The notes under the pieces: generated by a model | What the model was told of the DNA's origin: nothing | The model's database searches: none | The model's input: the letters and a program-made list of their open reading frames with translations, nothing else | Origin: JAFEDN01 sp963697455 | Lineage (GTDB): Bacteria; Pseudomonadota; Gammaproteobacteria; Coxiellales; Coxiellaceae | Length of the DNA: 64,000 nt | Direction: 5' to 3' | Assembly: GCA_963697455.1 (NCBI GenBank) | Contig: CAVOOI010000035.1 | Span: 62,001-126,000, forward strand | In this document: positions 53,928 through 63,026 of the stretch, piece by piece | How positions within the stretch are numbered: position 1 is the stretch's first letter | Layout: every line of letters starts with the position of its first letter | Made by a program: the position numbers and the translations under genes

Positions 53928-55697
53928 ATGAGTATAGAAAAATCTAAAAATTGGGATACTTACCGTCGTTTGTTGCAGGTGACTAAGCAATATTGGCTGT
54001 GTTTCTTATTGGGGGTCGTAGCGACCGCCGCCATGTCTTTGGTTGACGCCGGGTTTGCCTGGATGATTAAGCCCATTATCGATAAAGGATTTATTAACCG
54101 CGATATAAGTTTCATTCATTGGCTGCCTTTTATGGTGATTGTGATTTTTCTCTTTCGCGGCATATTTGTATTTTTATCCACTTATTGTGTTAGCCGGGTA
54201 TCTCGAAGCGTAGTGAGAGATTTTCGCCGCCAGTTGTTCGACCATTTACTAAAATTGCCGACTCAATTTTATGATAAAAGCAATTCCGGTCAACTGATTT
54301 CCACTATGATCTATAACGTCGAGCAGGTAGCGCAGGCAAGCTCCACCGCTTTATTAACGATATTACAAGAAGCGACATTGGTAATTGGTTTAGTCGCGGT
54401 GATCATCAGTGTGAGTTGGGAATTATTTATTTTATTTTTAATAATTTTGCCGATAATTATGTGGATAATGAAACGCAACGGCTCGCGATTAAAACGAATC
54501 AGTACCTCGGTGCAAAAATCCGTGGGTGAGGTGACGCGAGTTGCCGCGGAAAGTATTACCGCTCAGCAAGTGGTGCGTTTATATGGTGGGCAAGCTTACG
54601 AACGCGCGAAATTTTTTAAAGCGACTCAAGCTAATCAAGAACGCGAACTAAAAATTGCGGTGGTGAATAGCTCCGGCACTTCAATGGTTCAGTTACTATT
54701 ATCCCTATTGATTGCAGTGGTGCTGATTTTCGCGACCATGCCTTCGTTGCATGTGACTGCCGGAGCGTTTGGCACAGTGATTTCCTCGGTGATTATGTTG
54801 TTAAGGCCGATGCGCCGGTTAACAACGGTGCATAGTCTGATTCAAAAAGGCGTCGCCGGCGCCGAAAGTATTTTTGCGGTATTGGATGAAGAAACGGAGC
54901 AAGACCAGGGCACGTTTACCGTTGCGCGCACGCGCGGCGAGGTTCGGTTTTCGCAAGTTAATTTTGGCTATCAAACCGGCAAGGAAATCGTGCTGGAAGA
55001 TATTAATTTTGCAGTACAGCCTGGCAAAGTGGTTGCAATCGTAGGCCGCTCCGGCGCAGGGAAATCGACGTTAATTAATTTACTACCGCGGTTTTATGAT
55101 ATTCACCAGGGATCGATCACCATCGACGGCGTCGATGTTCGTGATTACAAATTGGAAAGTTTACGCCGGCAATTTGCCTTGGTTTCCCAGCACTCGGTTT
55201 TGTTTAATGACACGGTGGCGCATAATATCGCATATGGCCAAGAAGATGGCATGGCATCGCGCGCGCAAATCGAAGCGGCAGCGCGAGCGGCGTATGCGTG
55301 GGAATTTATCGAGGAATTTCCGCAAGGCTTAGACACCATGATTGGTGAAAACGGCGTATTATTATCCGGCGGCCAACGTCAGCGCTTGGCAATCGCGCGC
55401 GCATTATTAAAAAACGCCCCCATTCTCATTTTGGATGAAGCGACCTCATCCTTGGATACTCATTCAGAACGGCAAATCCAAGCGGCTTTAGAAAACTTAA
55501 TGCAGCGTTGCACTACCTTTGTCATTGCGCATCGGTTATCGACGATCGAAAATGCGGATTGGATTATGGTGATGGAAAGAGGCAAGATTATCGAGCAGGG
55601 CACGCATGTTGAATTGCTATCACAAAAAAGTGCGTATGCTGTGTTACATCGCATGCAGTTTAAAGACCTATCCGTAGCAGTAGAAATGCCTGTATAG
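53928..55697 (+). CDS. msbA: Lipid A export ATP-binding/permease protein MsbA
   Basis: A 589-residue ABC half-transporter: six membrane helices (LLGVVATAAMSLVDAGFAWMIKPI at the start), then the ATPase with Walker A GRSGAGKSTLINLL near residue 373, signature LSGGQRQRLAIARALL near 478, and Walker B ILILDEATSSLD. It flips lipid A-core across the inner membrane. The order comEC-msbA-lpxK matches other Gammaproteobacteria. Confidence 0.94.
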   Translation: MSIEKSKNWDTYRRLLQVTKQYWLCFLLGVVATAAMSLVDAGFAWMIKPIIDKGFINRDISFIHWLPFMVIVIFLFRGIFVFLSTYCVSRVSRSVVRDFRRQLFDHLLKLPTQFYDKSNSGQLISTMIYNVEQVAQASSTALLTILQEATLVIGLVAVIISVSWELFILFLIILPIIMWIMKRNGSRLKRISTSVQKSVGEVTRVAAESITAQQVVRLYGGQAYERAKFFKATQANQERELKIAVVNSSGTSMVQLLLSLLIAVVLIFATMPSLHVTAGAFGTVISSVIMLLRPMRRLTTVHSLIQKGVAGAESIFAVLDEETEQDQGTFTVARTRGEVRFSQVNFGYQTGKEIVLEDINFAVQPGKVVAIVGRSGAGKSTLINLLPRFYDIHQGSITIDGVDVRDYKLESLRRQFALVSQHSVLFNDTVAHNIAYGQEDGMASRAQIEAAARAAYAWEFIEEFPQGLDTMIGENGVLLSGGQRQRLAIARALLKNAPILILDEATSSLDTHSERQIQAALENLMQRCTTFVIAHRLSTIENADWIMVMERGKIIEQGTHVELLSQKSAYAVLHRMQFKDLSVAVEMPV

Positions 55698-55710
55698 CCG
55701 ATAAAAAACT

Positions 55711-55746
55711 CCCCCTTTGCAAAAGGGGGATTGAGGGGGATTTTTA
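55711..55746. repeat. G/C hairpin repeat, relative of the 19.3-kb element
   Basis: CCCCCTTT (55711-55718) pairs with AAAGGGGG (55722-55729) around GCA, followed by ATTGAGGGGGATTTTT. This is the same unit as half of the MITE-like element at 19293. It occupies the msbA-lpxK gap and could end transcription or act as a binding unit. Confidence 0.6.
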
Positions 55747-55757
55747 AAAAAATCAGC

Positions 55758-56726
55758 ATGAACATTCAAACTCTTTGGCGCCAAAAACAGTTTCTTAATT
55801 ATTTATTATCACCTTTGTCTCTGGCATATCGAGCTGTTATGGCATTGCGCCGTCAACTTTATCGCTGGGGTTTAAAAACTACGGTTCGTTTTCCAGTACC
55901 GGTGATTATAGTGGGAAATATCACTGTAGGGGGAGCAGGTAAAACGCCTTTAGTAATCGGTTTAGCGAAGTGGTTACACCGCCAAGGCTGGCAGCCAGGT
56001 ATAGTCAGTCGTGGCTATGGTGGTAGCGCCATCCAATTGCCGCAGATAGTGCGACCCACCAGTAATCCAAAATTAGTTGGGGATGAGGCGGTGTTATTGG
56101 TGAAAAAAACCGGCTGCCCCATGGTAGTTGGCAAAGACCGTCCGGCGGCGGTCGCCACTTTGCTGAAGAATTTTACTTGCGATATTGTGATCAGTGATGA
56201 TGGATTGCAACATTTGAGTCTAGGACGTGATATTGAAATTGCAGTGATTGATGGCGAACGCCGGTTAGGCAATGGTTTTTGTTTGCCCGCAGGTCCATTG
56301 CGTGAGCCCGCAAAACGCTTGCAGTCTGTGGATTTTATTGTCAATAACGGTTGCGAGCATCCCGGCGAATGGAAGATGTCCTTAATTGCTGAGGAAATCT
56401 ATCAATTAAATAATCCATCCCATCGACTCATCAATGATAGTATCCAGGGGAGAGCGATACACGCGGTCGCCGCTATTGGTAATCCGCAGCGATTTTTTGA
56501 TACGTTAAAGATACTAGGTTTTAAGTTTACTGAACACGCCTTTCCTGATCATTATTTTTTTCAAAAATCGGATTTTAATTTTGGTCAGGATGCTCTGATC
56601 ATTATGACCGAAAAAGACGCGGTAAAATGCCAGACTTTCGCGGATGAACGCTATTGGTGTTTAGCCGTGCGCACAGAATTACCAGAAGAATTATTGAGAG
56701 AGATCAAGTCTCGAATCGTGTTTTAA
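55758..56726 (+). CDS. lpxK: Tetraacyldisaccharide 4'-kinase
   Basis: I start at ATG 55758 (322 residues); the upstream TTG at 55731 lies in the repeat. An N-terminal membrane-associated helix is followed by PVIIVGNITVGGAGKTPLVIGLAKWL (modified Walker A), SRGYGG, KDRPAA, ISDDGLQHLSLGRDIEIAVIDGERRLGNG, PAGPLREP and a C-terminal MTEKDAVKC. LpxK phosphorylates the lipid A precursor. Its stop overlaps the convergent LOG gene. Confidence 0.93.
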   Translation: MNIQTLWRQKQFLNYLLSPLSLAYRAVMALRRQLYRWGLKTTVRFPVPVIIVGNITVGGAGKTPLVIGLAKWLHRQGWQPGIVSRGYGGSAIQLPQIVRPTSNPKLVGDEAVLLVKKTGCPMVVGKDRPAAVATLLKNFTCDIVISDDGLQHLSLGRDIEIAVIDGERRLGNGFCLPAGPLREPAKRLQSVDFIVNNGCEHPGEWKMSLIAEEIYQLNNPSHRLINDSIQGRAIHAVAAIGNPQRFFDTLKILGFKFTEHAFPDHYFFQKSDFNFGQDALIIMTEKDAVKCQTFADERYWCLAVRTELPEELLREIKSRIVF

Positions 56727-57448
56727 GACACAAGAGAACTAAGGGATGTTTGCAGAGAATCCATTCCTAATAAGTAGTAGGAGCTTAGCCCAAGGGTTAA
56801 TGCGTCCTTCCAGTTAAAATTTTGTGGGATGTGAAGGGGGCTCGCCTGCTTCGGTGAGAACTGGAACAGATCCGAATTCTTTAATAAAATAGGCTCGTGT
56901 TTCACCCCTACTAATTTATTTAACAATTGTTCTGGTTCCGAATCCACTATTAAATTATTAATAAGTGTTTGACTGAAAAAATTTGCAGTCACCATATTTT
57001 CCAGAAGTTGCAGCATAGGATTATAAAAATGACTGACATTTAACACGCCAATCGGTTTATTATGCAGGCCTACTTTGTTCTCGGTTAATACTTCGAATAG
57101 TTCATCCAGTGTTCCTACTCCACCTGGTAAAATAATAAAGCCATCGGCTAAACTTTTTAGCAAAGTCTTACGCTCAGTCATAGATTGAGTAGCAATGATT
57201 TCTGAAAGGGCAGTATGGGCATGATTTTTCTTGATCAAGCATTCAGGAATAACCCCAATTACTTTACCGCCATGTTTTAACACTGAACCAGCGAGCTCTC
57301 CCATTAAACCCTGATTAGAGCCGCCATATACGAGGGTGATATCTCTTTCGGCTAAGAGAGCGCCTAATTTCCGGGTCGCAATTAAATATTCGTTTTTCGC
57401 ACCCAGATTAGAGCCTAAAAATACACATATTCTTTTTATTTTATGCAC
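56723..57448 (-). CDS. LOG-family nucleotide phosphoribohydrolase
   Basis: A 241-residue TIGR00730-type protein: ICVFLGSNLGAKNEYL, VYGGSNQGLMGELAG, the catalytic/PRPP motif LPGGVGTLDELFEVLTE, and MTERKTLLKSLADGFIIL. LOG proteins remove the base from nucleotide 5'-monophosphates. The last 50 residues extend past the usual length. It converges with lpxK. Confidence 0.86.
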   Translation of the reverse strand: MHKIKRICVFLGSNLGAKNEYLIATRKLGALLAERDITLVYGGSNQGLMGELAGSVLKHGGKVIGVIPECLIKKNHAHTALSEIIATQSMTERKTLLKSLADGFIILPGGVGTLDELFEVLTENKVGLHNKPIGVLNVSHFYNPMLQLLENMVTANFFSQTLINNLIVDSEPEQLLNKLVGVKHEPILLKNSDLFQFSPKQASPLHIPQNFNWKDALTLGLSSYYLLGMDSLQTSLSSLVS

Positions 57449-57535
57449 TTTATGATCCCCCTCTTTACCTAACTGAATAGTATACCATTTAAACCTTAAG
57501 GGAGCATTAAGAAAGTCAGTTATGAGTAGAATGCA

Positions 57536-57557
57536 ATAAAAGAGACGGCTCTTTTAT
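57536..57557. repeat. AT-rich hairpin repeat, copy 1
   Basis: ATAAAAGAG-ACGG-CTCTTTTAT, 9-base arms and a 4-base loop, ends with a T-run on both strands and could terminate transcription in either direction. Two further copies lie at 58936 and 58969. It is in the gap between the LOG gene and the first Rpn gene, 112 bases past the Rpn stop. Confidence 0.65.
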
Positions 57558-57588
57558 CGATCCGCGATTTAGCAACTGGCAGCCTGGC

Positions 57589-58820
57589 TTAGTACATGCA
57601 CCAGTGCGGCATGCAACCAGGATCCCAGTTCGTGCTCATTGGCGAGGGGGTCTTGTAAATAAATCAGATTTATTCAAACACTTCTTCCAGGGTGTTTGCA
57701 TCTAAAATTTTTTCACCCCAGAGTAACAGCGTTTCGGCATCGGCTTGTTGAATGCGTGCTAAATAAGATTCAGGGATTTTGTTAAAGCGACGTTGCAATT
57801 GCCGAGTTATTAACGCAACCTCACCTTGCTGTATACCTAAGTTTAGTCCCTGACGCATACCTTGATCTATGCCTTGGTTGAGGCCTTGGCTTATACCTTG
57901 GCTTATCCCTCTCTGCTCTCCGCGCCGTTCAAATTCTTGAGCTAATGTCATAATTTCACCTCGTAGTTCTTTAGACAAATATTCCTGGACTTCTTGAGTA
58001 AATAGGTCAATATCCTTGGCTTCCGTCCTATCCAGCACGTATTTTAGCACAATATTGCTGAAAGAAAAGCCGGCGGAGCTGATTTGTTCCACTTGATTTA
58101 TCCAGGGAAGAAGAGTTTTTAAAAATTGTTTAAAATCGATAGATTTTTTATGCTTTAATGCAAACTCAACTAAGCCGCACCATTGTCTTCGGCGCATCTC
58201 ATCATCGGGAATTTGATGGATATCGAGCAATTGAAAGGGCTTCATTAACCATTCTCTGGCTAAAATATTCTGATCTCCGAATAGGGAAAAAATATCTAAA
58301 GGAGCGTTCCAAGTTTCCTGACCAGTATAAATAACCATAGGATATATTAACGGTAAAGGCTGCTCAGGATTTTGTTTTCTGTGCATTTCCATTAAGCGAA
58401 CCATGTAAACCCATAGCCGAAAAGCAATCCAATCATCAACGGTGCTTTGATGTTCGCAAAGTAAGTAGAGATAAGCTGCTGTGCCCGCTATGCTAACGCT
58501 ATAGACGATGTCGGCTTCGGTACCTTTATAATTTTCATCTATAAAAGAACGGTTTTCGAGCTTGAGAGTTGCTAAATTTATATTTTCTAAGACTGTCGCG
58601 GGTAAATGCTCAGTAAAAAATTCCTGAGCGACGCGAAGCTGGCCTAATGACAGCCTTATAAATTTATCATGAGGTTGATGAATAACGGACATTGGTCCTT
58701 TCCATGTTGGCGAAATCAAGCTCGATTAAATGAATTTGAAATTTATGTCGTTAAATAATAATTTATCAACGATCAAGAATTATCGTAATAATAAGTGGGT
58801 ATAGCAATACAGTAAATTTT
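57589..58820. repeat. Direct duplication, copy A (Rpn nuclease unit)
   Basis: This 1.23-kb segment is repeated in the same orientation at 59381-60603 with high identity through the gene and about 80 bases of 3' and 110 bases of 5' flank. The 5' flank is more diverged. It shows tandem gene duplication rather than separate insertion. No terminal inverted repeats or target duplications are seen. Confidence 0.8.
57670..58692 (-). CDS. Rpn-family recombination-promoting nuclease, copy A
   Basis: A 340-residue PD-(D/E)XK protein of the Transposase_31/Rpn family, starting at ATG 58692 with AAGGA 5 bases upstream. HQPHDKFIRLSLGQLRVAQEFFTEHLP and EADIVYSVSIAGTAAYLYLLCEHQST (catalytic D and E-x-Q) are the nuclease core; DDWIAFRLWVYMVRLMEMH follows. 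The C-terminus has tetrapeptide G-x-x-Q repeats (RGISQGISQGLNQGIDQGMR). Rpn proteins cut DNA and promote RecA-independent recombination; some act in phage defence. Confidence 0.87.
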   Translation of the reverse strand: MSVIHQPHDKFIRLSLGQLRVAQEFFTEHLPATVLENINLATLKLENRSFIDENYKGTEADIVYSVSIAGTAAYLYLLCEHQSTVDDWIAFRLWVYMVRLMEMHRKQNPEQPLPLIYPMVIYTGQETWNAPLDIFSLFGDQNILAREWLMKPFQLLDIHQIPDDEMRRRQWCGLVEFALKHKKSIDFKQFLKTLLPWINQVEQISSAGFSFSNIVLKYVLDRTEAKDIDLFTQEVQEYLSKELRGEIMTLAQEFERRGEQRGISQGISQGLNQGIDQGMRQGLNLGIQQGEVALITRQLQRRFNKIPESYLARIQQADAETLLLWGEKILDANTLEEVFE

Positions 58821-58935
58821 TATGGGAAGAGGGTCGGGAAGAGGGTCAAATCCTGAATTGTGAACACAATTTCACTAATATGCCTAATATGTGTGGATTC
58901 AAATGATATCCATTGTGAACGTTGATGTCATTACA

Positions 58936-58957
58936 ATAAAAGAGACGGTTCTTTTAT
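58936..58957. repeat. AT-rich hairpin repeat, copy 2
   Basis: ATAAAAGAG-ACGG-TTCTTTTAT at 58936-58957 is the copy 1 unit with one base changed in the right arm (T for C). The preceding bases ACAAT resemble those of copy 1 (GCAAT). Confidence 0.6.
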
Positions 58958-58968
58958 ATGTATTTATG

Positions 58969-58990
58969 ATAAAAGAGACGGCTCTTTTGT
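58969..58990. repeat. AT-rich hairpin repeat, copy 3
   Basis: ATAAAAGAG-ACGG-CTCTTTTGT at 58969-58990, 33 bases after copy 2, has 7 perfectly paired inner bases (AAAAGAG/CTCTTTT). Confidence 0.6.
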
Positions 58991-59039
58991 AGATCTGGAG
59001 ATCTTGAGCAACTCGCGGCTAGTACAATTGATATGATTG

Positions 59040-59138
59040 GCTATCGGGATAATTTATACCGATAGCACTTGCTTTCCATTTTAAAGTGGAGTTCAAAATA
59101 AGCGTCCAGGACAGGTGAAATCAACACCAGCCCTGGAC
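59040..59138 (+). other. Two consecutive hairpins, possibly structured RNA or attachment site
   Basis: GCTATCGG (59040-59047) pairs with CCGATAGC (59059-59066). GTCCAGG (59104-59110) pairs with CCTGGAC (59132-59138), with an inner GGTG/CACC stem. They lie just upstream of an uncertain 97-codon frame. No known RNA family was recognised. Confidence 0.4.
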
Positions 59139-59167
59139 TAACCACCGTAAACATCAGGATGTTAACA

Positions 59168-59452
59168 ATGGCTAATGATAGCTTATACGATTTGTCGCCT
59201 TTTTTAAACCGCTGGTTCTGGCGGATTGAACTTCCTTTTGAAAAAAGCGCTTTGCTGCATATTTTTTATGCGGTTAGAGGCTGCCTGTATGCGTTTCCCC
59301 AAGTCAGGCTCAATAGGCGAGTTCGATTGCTGCCATTCATTGGCGGTAAAGAAAGTGTGGCGAACCAACATGGGCGATCCTTAGTACATGCGCCAGTGCG
59401 GCATGCAACCAGGATCCCCAGGTTTGTGCTCATTGGCGAGGTGGTCTTGTAA
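59168..59452 (+). CDS. Uncertain short open frame
   Basis: A frame of 97 codons opens at 59159; the second ATG at 59168 would give MANDSLYDLSPFLNRWFWRIELPFEK, then further residues ending in RFVLIGEVVL. No family is recognised. The last 24 codons run into the duplicated flank of the Rpn gene, which is non-coding in the other copy. This argues against a real full-length protein, though the N-terminal half could be a gene remnant. Confidence 0.25.
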   Translation: MANDSLYDLSPFLNRWFWRIELPFEKSALLHIFYAVRGCLYAFPQVRLNRRVRLLPFIGGKESVANQHGRSLVHAPVRHATRIPRFVLIGEVVL

Positions 59453-60603
59453 GTAAATCAGATTTCTTCAAACACTTCTTCCAGGGTGTTGGCATCTAAA
59501 ATTTTTTCACCCCAGAGTAACAGCGTTTCGGCATCGGCTTGTTGAATACGTGCTAAATAAGATTCAGGGATTTTGTTAAAGCGACGTTGCAATTGCCGAG
59601 TTATTAACGCAACCTCACCTTGTTGTATACCTAAGTTTAGTCCCTGACGCATACCTTGATCTATGCCTTGGTTGAGACCTTGGCTTATACCTCTCTGCTC
59701 TCCGCGCCGTTCAAGTTCTTGAGCTAATGTCATAATTTCACCTCGTAGTTCTTTAGACAAATATTCCTGGACTTCTTGAATAAATAGATCAAAATCCTTG
59801 GATTCCGTCCCATCCAGCACGTATTTTAGCACAATATTGCTGAAAGAAAAGCCGGCGGAGCTGGTTTGTTCTACTTGATTTATCCAGGGAAGAAGGGTTT
59901 TTAAAAATTGTTTAAAATCGATAGCTTTTTTATGCTTTAATGCAAACTCAACCAAGCCGCACCATTGTCTTTGACGCATCTCATCATCGGGAATTTGATG
60001 GATATCGAGCAATTGAAAGGGCTTAAATAACCATTCTCTAGCTAAAGTATTTTGATCTCCAAATAGGGGAAAAATATCTAAAGGAGCGTTCCAAATTTCC
60101 TGACCAGTATAAATAACCATGGGATATATTAATGGTAAAGGCTGCTCAGGATTTTGTTTTCTGTGCATTTCCATTAAGCGGACCATGTAGACCCATAGCC
60201 GAAAAGCAATCCAATCATCCACGGTGCTTTGATGTTCGCAAAGTAAGTAGAGATAAGCCGCTGTGCCAGCTATGCTAACGCTATAGACGATGTCGGCTTC
60301 GGTACCTTTATAATTTTCATCTATAAAAGAGCGGTTTTCGAGCTTGAGAGTTGCCAAATTTATATTTTCTAAGACTGTCGCGGGTAAATGCTCAGTAAAA
60401 AATTCCTGGGCGACGCGAAGCTGGCCTAATGACAGCCTTATAAATTTATCATGAGGTTGATGAATAACGGACATGGGTCCTTTCCATGTTGGCGAAATCA
60501 AGTTTGATTCAATGGGTTTGCAATTTATCTCGTTAAAAAATAACTTCTCAACGATCAAGAATTATCGTAATAATGGGCGGTTATAACAATACAGTAAATT
60601 TTA
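59381..60603. repeat. Direct duplication, copy B (Rpn nuclease unit)
   Basis: The second copy of the unit at 57589-58820. It lacks one 12-base tetrapeptide unit in the repeat part of the gene and has an altered 3' codon pair, so the stop moves by two codons. Confidence 0.8.
59458..60474 (-). CDS. Rpn-family recombination-promoting nuclease, copy B
   Basis: A 338-residue near-copy of the gene at 57670, differing by scattered substitutions, one fewer GISQ unit (RGISQGLNQGIDQGMR) and an added Glu-Ile at the end. The catalytic region EADIVYSV and YLLCEHQST is unchanged, so both copies could be active. Start at ATG 60474 with AAAGGACCC just upstream. The frame upstream to 60558 does not contain conserved sequence. 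Confidence 0.87.
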   Translation of the reverse strand: MSVIHQPHDKFIRLSLGQLRVAQEFFTEHLPATVLENINLATLKLENRSFIDENYKGTEADIVYSVSIAGTAAYLYLLCEHQSTVDDWIAFRLWVYMVRLMEMHRKQNPEQPLPLIYPMVIYTGQEIWNAPLDIFPLFGDQNTLAREWLFKPFQLLDIHQIPDDEMRQRQWCGLVEFALKHKKAIDFKQFLKTLLPWINQVEQTSSAGFSFSNIVLKYVLDGTESKDFDLFIQEVQEYLSKELRGEIMTLAQELERRGEQRGISQGLNQGIDQGMRQGLNLGIQQGEVALITRQLQRRFNKIPESYLARIQQADAETLLLWGEKILDANTLEEVFEEI

Positions 60604-60613
60604 GGCAAGCTTG

Positions 60614-61597
60614 CTATTTAAGAGTTGATGATCCTATAACTTTTGGCTGGTGAGATTCCTGGACTCCGCGGTTAAGTTGCGGAATGGATGGAGCTGGTAT
60701 GGCTTTAAAAACAGAAATAGTACGAATTGTTTTGGCATCATAAGAGACGCTGGTTTTATTTTTGGGAATGGGATTAGAAAAAGCTTTTAAGGAAATAACC
60801 ATGCCATACAGCGTGGCTTGCTTTATGGCGCTCATTTTCTCGATGATTGGGTAGTAACGGTCGTCATACAGGTGACTAAGTTGATGAATAACTTTCTGAG
60901 AAGAGTTTTCTGCGGTTTGGGCGATCTCTAAGGCTAAAAAATGGCTATAAATAAAGCTAATGCTGGGCCGTGAGTTTTGTTGAGTGGCTGTTAAAATACC
61001 CAGAATATAATTTTTGTGAATTGAGCTGTTTTTAACTAAATGAGCAGCTTTTGGAAATAAAAGCTGAAAAATACCGCTTTTTAATAATAAATAAAAATTT
61101 TCTAAAGAATTTTCGTTTAATAACAATTTACTTAATTCCCTGGTTAAGTCTCCCCAGTTTTCTTTAATGGCATTTTTTTTAATGGTATGGTTGCTTTGTA
61201 TTAAGCTTTTAACTAAAGGAATTGGAAAGAGTAAATTATAATAAATACTAAAATTGAGCAAAATTAGAGAATTCTGTGGTTGATTGACAAATAGTTTTTT
61301 ATTGCTCATCCAAAGTAAATATGAATCGCTACCTTCTTTGAAGGTGCAACCAATAGTGTTCAATTGAAATAAATCTCTTAAAGAAAAATGATCTATGAGT
61401 TTGCTTAAGTTTTCAAAATTAAATATGAGCGCCTCCGGATCCTTACTTTTTAATTCTGAGTTGAACAATTGCGAAAGGAGATTAAGCGCTTTAAGTAAAC
61501 GCAGATATTCACGCTCTTGAGAGGGATTTAATTTATTTAGTTCGGCTAAGATGCGCCCAGCTAAGTTTTTATTTGCAACTATTTTTTGAATGTTAAG
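60614..61597 (-). pseudogene. C-terminal part of a broken nucleotidyltransferase gene
   Basis: The longest frame starts at 61468, but the sequence before it continues in the same frame to about 61620 as KTPLADLASELNIQKIVANKN then AGRILAELNKLNPSQEREYL, typical of the helical body of tRNA nucleotidyltransferase/poly(A) polymerase-type enzymes. It joins the upstream piece after one base is removed from the five-A run at about 61624-61628. The remaining 284 residues are helical with a short basic C-terminus. No separate start is convincing, so this is the second half of one gene. Confidence 0.7.
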
Positions 61598-62294
61598 CTC
61601 GCTGGCTAGATCCGCTAATGGCGTCTTTTTCCTTTGGAGGTAGCCTTAAGAAGCGAGTCGTATTTAAACGGCAGCCGCGCAGAATTCTGAGAGGATCCTC
61701 AGAGTAATTTTTATGCGGATCTTTGGGAGATCTTAGTTCCTTTTTTTGTAGATGCTGAAAAGCCTCCTTGCTATTTTTGAAATATCGCTTATTGAAATGA
61801 AATATGCCTTTGAATTTTGATTGGGTATCTTCATATAACGGGAAGATCGCAAATGAATTGATTAAAAAATCAGTTTGGCTAGAATCAACGCTGGTGATGG
61901 TGATATCAACGTTAGTGTCAGGTATTGTATAACGATTTTTTATATATGAATCTTTTCTGGCATGCAGAACTTTTGTCACTATATTAACCGCTCTCATTTC
62001 AGTATCAGGTTCTTGGTTTTTTAAAATCACGCGAATATCTAGATCATTAGGATCTATTCCTAAATAAGTATCTCTGGGTGCGCCGCCTTGAATATAAAAT
62101 ATGGATTGATCGCAATCTTTAAGTTCTAAAAATATATCATTGATCAGTTCTAGAAATTCGACTGGGGGAATTTCGTCCATAGGCGCCCATTCATTCCGAG
62201 TAATTTTTTCTTCAGAGGCGGATTCTTTTGATTCGCTTTCACTTAAATTATGGATAGATGGAGAGGAAGTAGGGGAGGAGCCAGCCTCGGACAT
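61593..62294 (-). pseudogene. Nucleotidyltransferase head domain (poly(A) polymerase/CCA-adding type), frameshifted
   Basis: This frame holds the class II nucleotidyltransferase core: IFYIQGGAPRDTYLGIDPNDLDIRV (GG-x-x-RD and D-x-D motifs), DTNVDITITSVDSSQTDF and the B motif EDPLRILRGCRLNTTRFL. The first ATG at 62294 follows a long Ser/Lys/Asp-rich open stretch without a start codon, so the protein begins further upstream. The end is lost to a frameshift. Divergence from CCA enzymes and a disordered leader suggest a lineage-specific or effector use rather than housekeeping tRNA repair. Confidence 0.72.
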
Positions 62295-62830
62295 AGGTTT
62301 ACGAGTGATAACCGATGGATTCGATATCGATAAATCGCTAGAAGATTTATTGTCATTTAAGCCTAGATTATCTTTTCTTTTTTTACGTCGAGATTTTGAT
62401 GATGAAGGAGGTGAGGTCGGTTTAGTCGCCGCAGATCTTTGATTATTATTGTTTTTACTTTGTAATTGCTGCGGGCTGGAGGAATTTATTTGATCATCAT
62501 CATCATCATCATCTTCATCGGAACTCCAATTCCAAGTTTTATGTTCAGCGGTTTTAGTCGGAGGGAGTGTTGGTATGGAAGGGGCTTTGGTAACAGTTTT
62601 TGATGTTTTAGGGAGCTTGTTTAGTTCTGGCTGTTTGATTGTTGTAGGAGGATTCGTATTCGGATTTCTTCGCGTGTGTAGACGTCGAAGCAGGAGGAGT
62701 CTGTGGGGACCGTTTCATTGACAGGTCCTTGAAATGTAAGCCGCCCATATAAATTAGATAATCCATTAGTTAAAAGAGAGTAGCCATAATGATAAAAATT
62801 GGTGAGCAGGGTGGTATTTAGGTTCCGCAT
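62295..62830 (-). pseudogene. Disordered N-terminal part of the broken nucleotidyltransferase gene
   Basis: ATG 62830 has an AAAAGAGAG site upstream and reads MRNLNTTLLTNFYHYGYSLL, then NGLSNLYGRLTFQGPVNETV. That frame stops at 62621, but a second frame is open from 62714 to the next piece without a stop. It reads low-complexity sequence: RRNPNTNPPTTIKQPELNKL, then a seven-Asp run near 62500 and a Ser/Lys-rich tail. One indel between 62621 and 62714 would unite them. The exact joint cannot be set. Confidence 0.5.
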
Positions 62831-63026
62831 CTTTTTCTCTCTTTTGTTTCGTATTGGGTTCAAAAGAGAGGTGGGCGTGAGGAGTCCGTAATCATTATTA
62901 ATCCCTTTATCACCTTAAGCACTCTTACTTTTTTACCGTTTTCAATTTGTTCAAAACTTTAACACATTATGTTTTTTTTTGCAATATAGATTGGGAATTG
63001 ACTGTCCAATTCCAAGGGGGTGAGGG

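Larger units (their letters stand above)
58693..59158. other. Non-coding region between the two Rpn units
   Basis: No gene is supported here. The right edge of duplication copy A ends at 58820. Then come two AAAAGAG hairpins (58936, 58969), a short segment resembling the sequence beside the first hairpin (AGCAACT then TAGTACA), and two hairpins at 59040 and 59104. The AT content is high. It looks like a hot spot of repeated recombination. Confidence 0.5.

Noticed and set aside
57560..57669. tRNA-like sequence containing GTTCGTGC near the Rpn gene
   Set aside because: No cloverleaf can be drawn and the same sequence is part of the duplicated flank.
62493..62513. ATC trinucleotide repeat as a microsatellite of interest in itself
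   Set aside because: It encodes the Asp run of the open minus-strand frame, so it is explained as low-complexity coding sequence.
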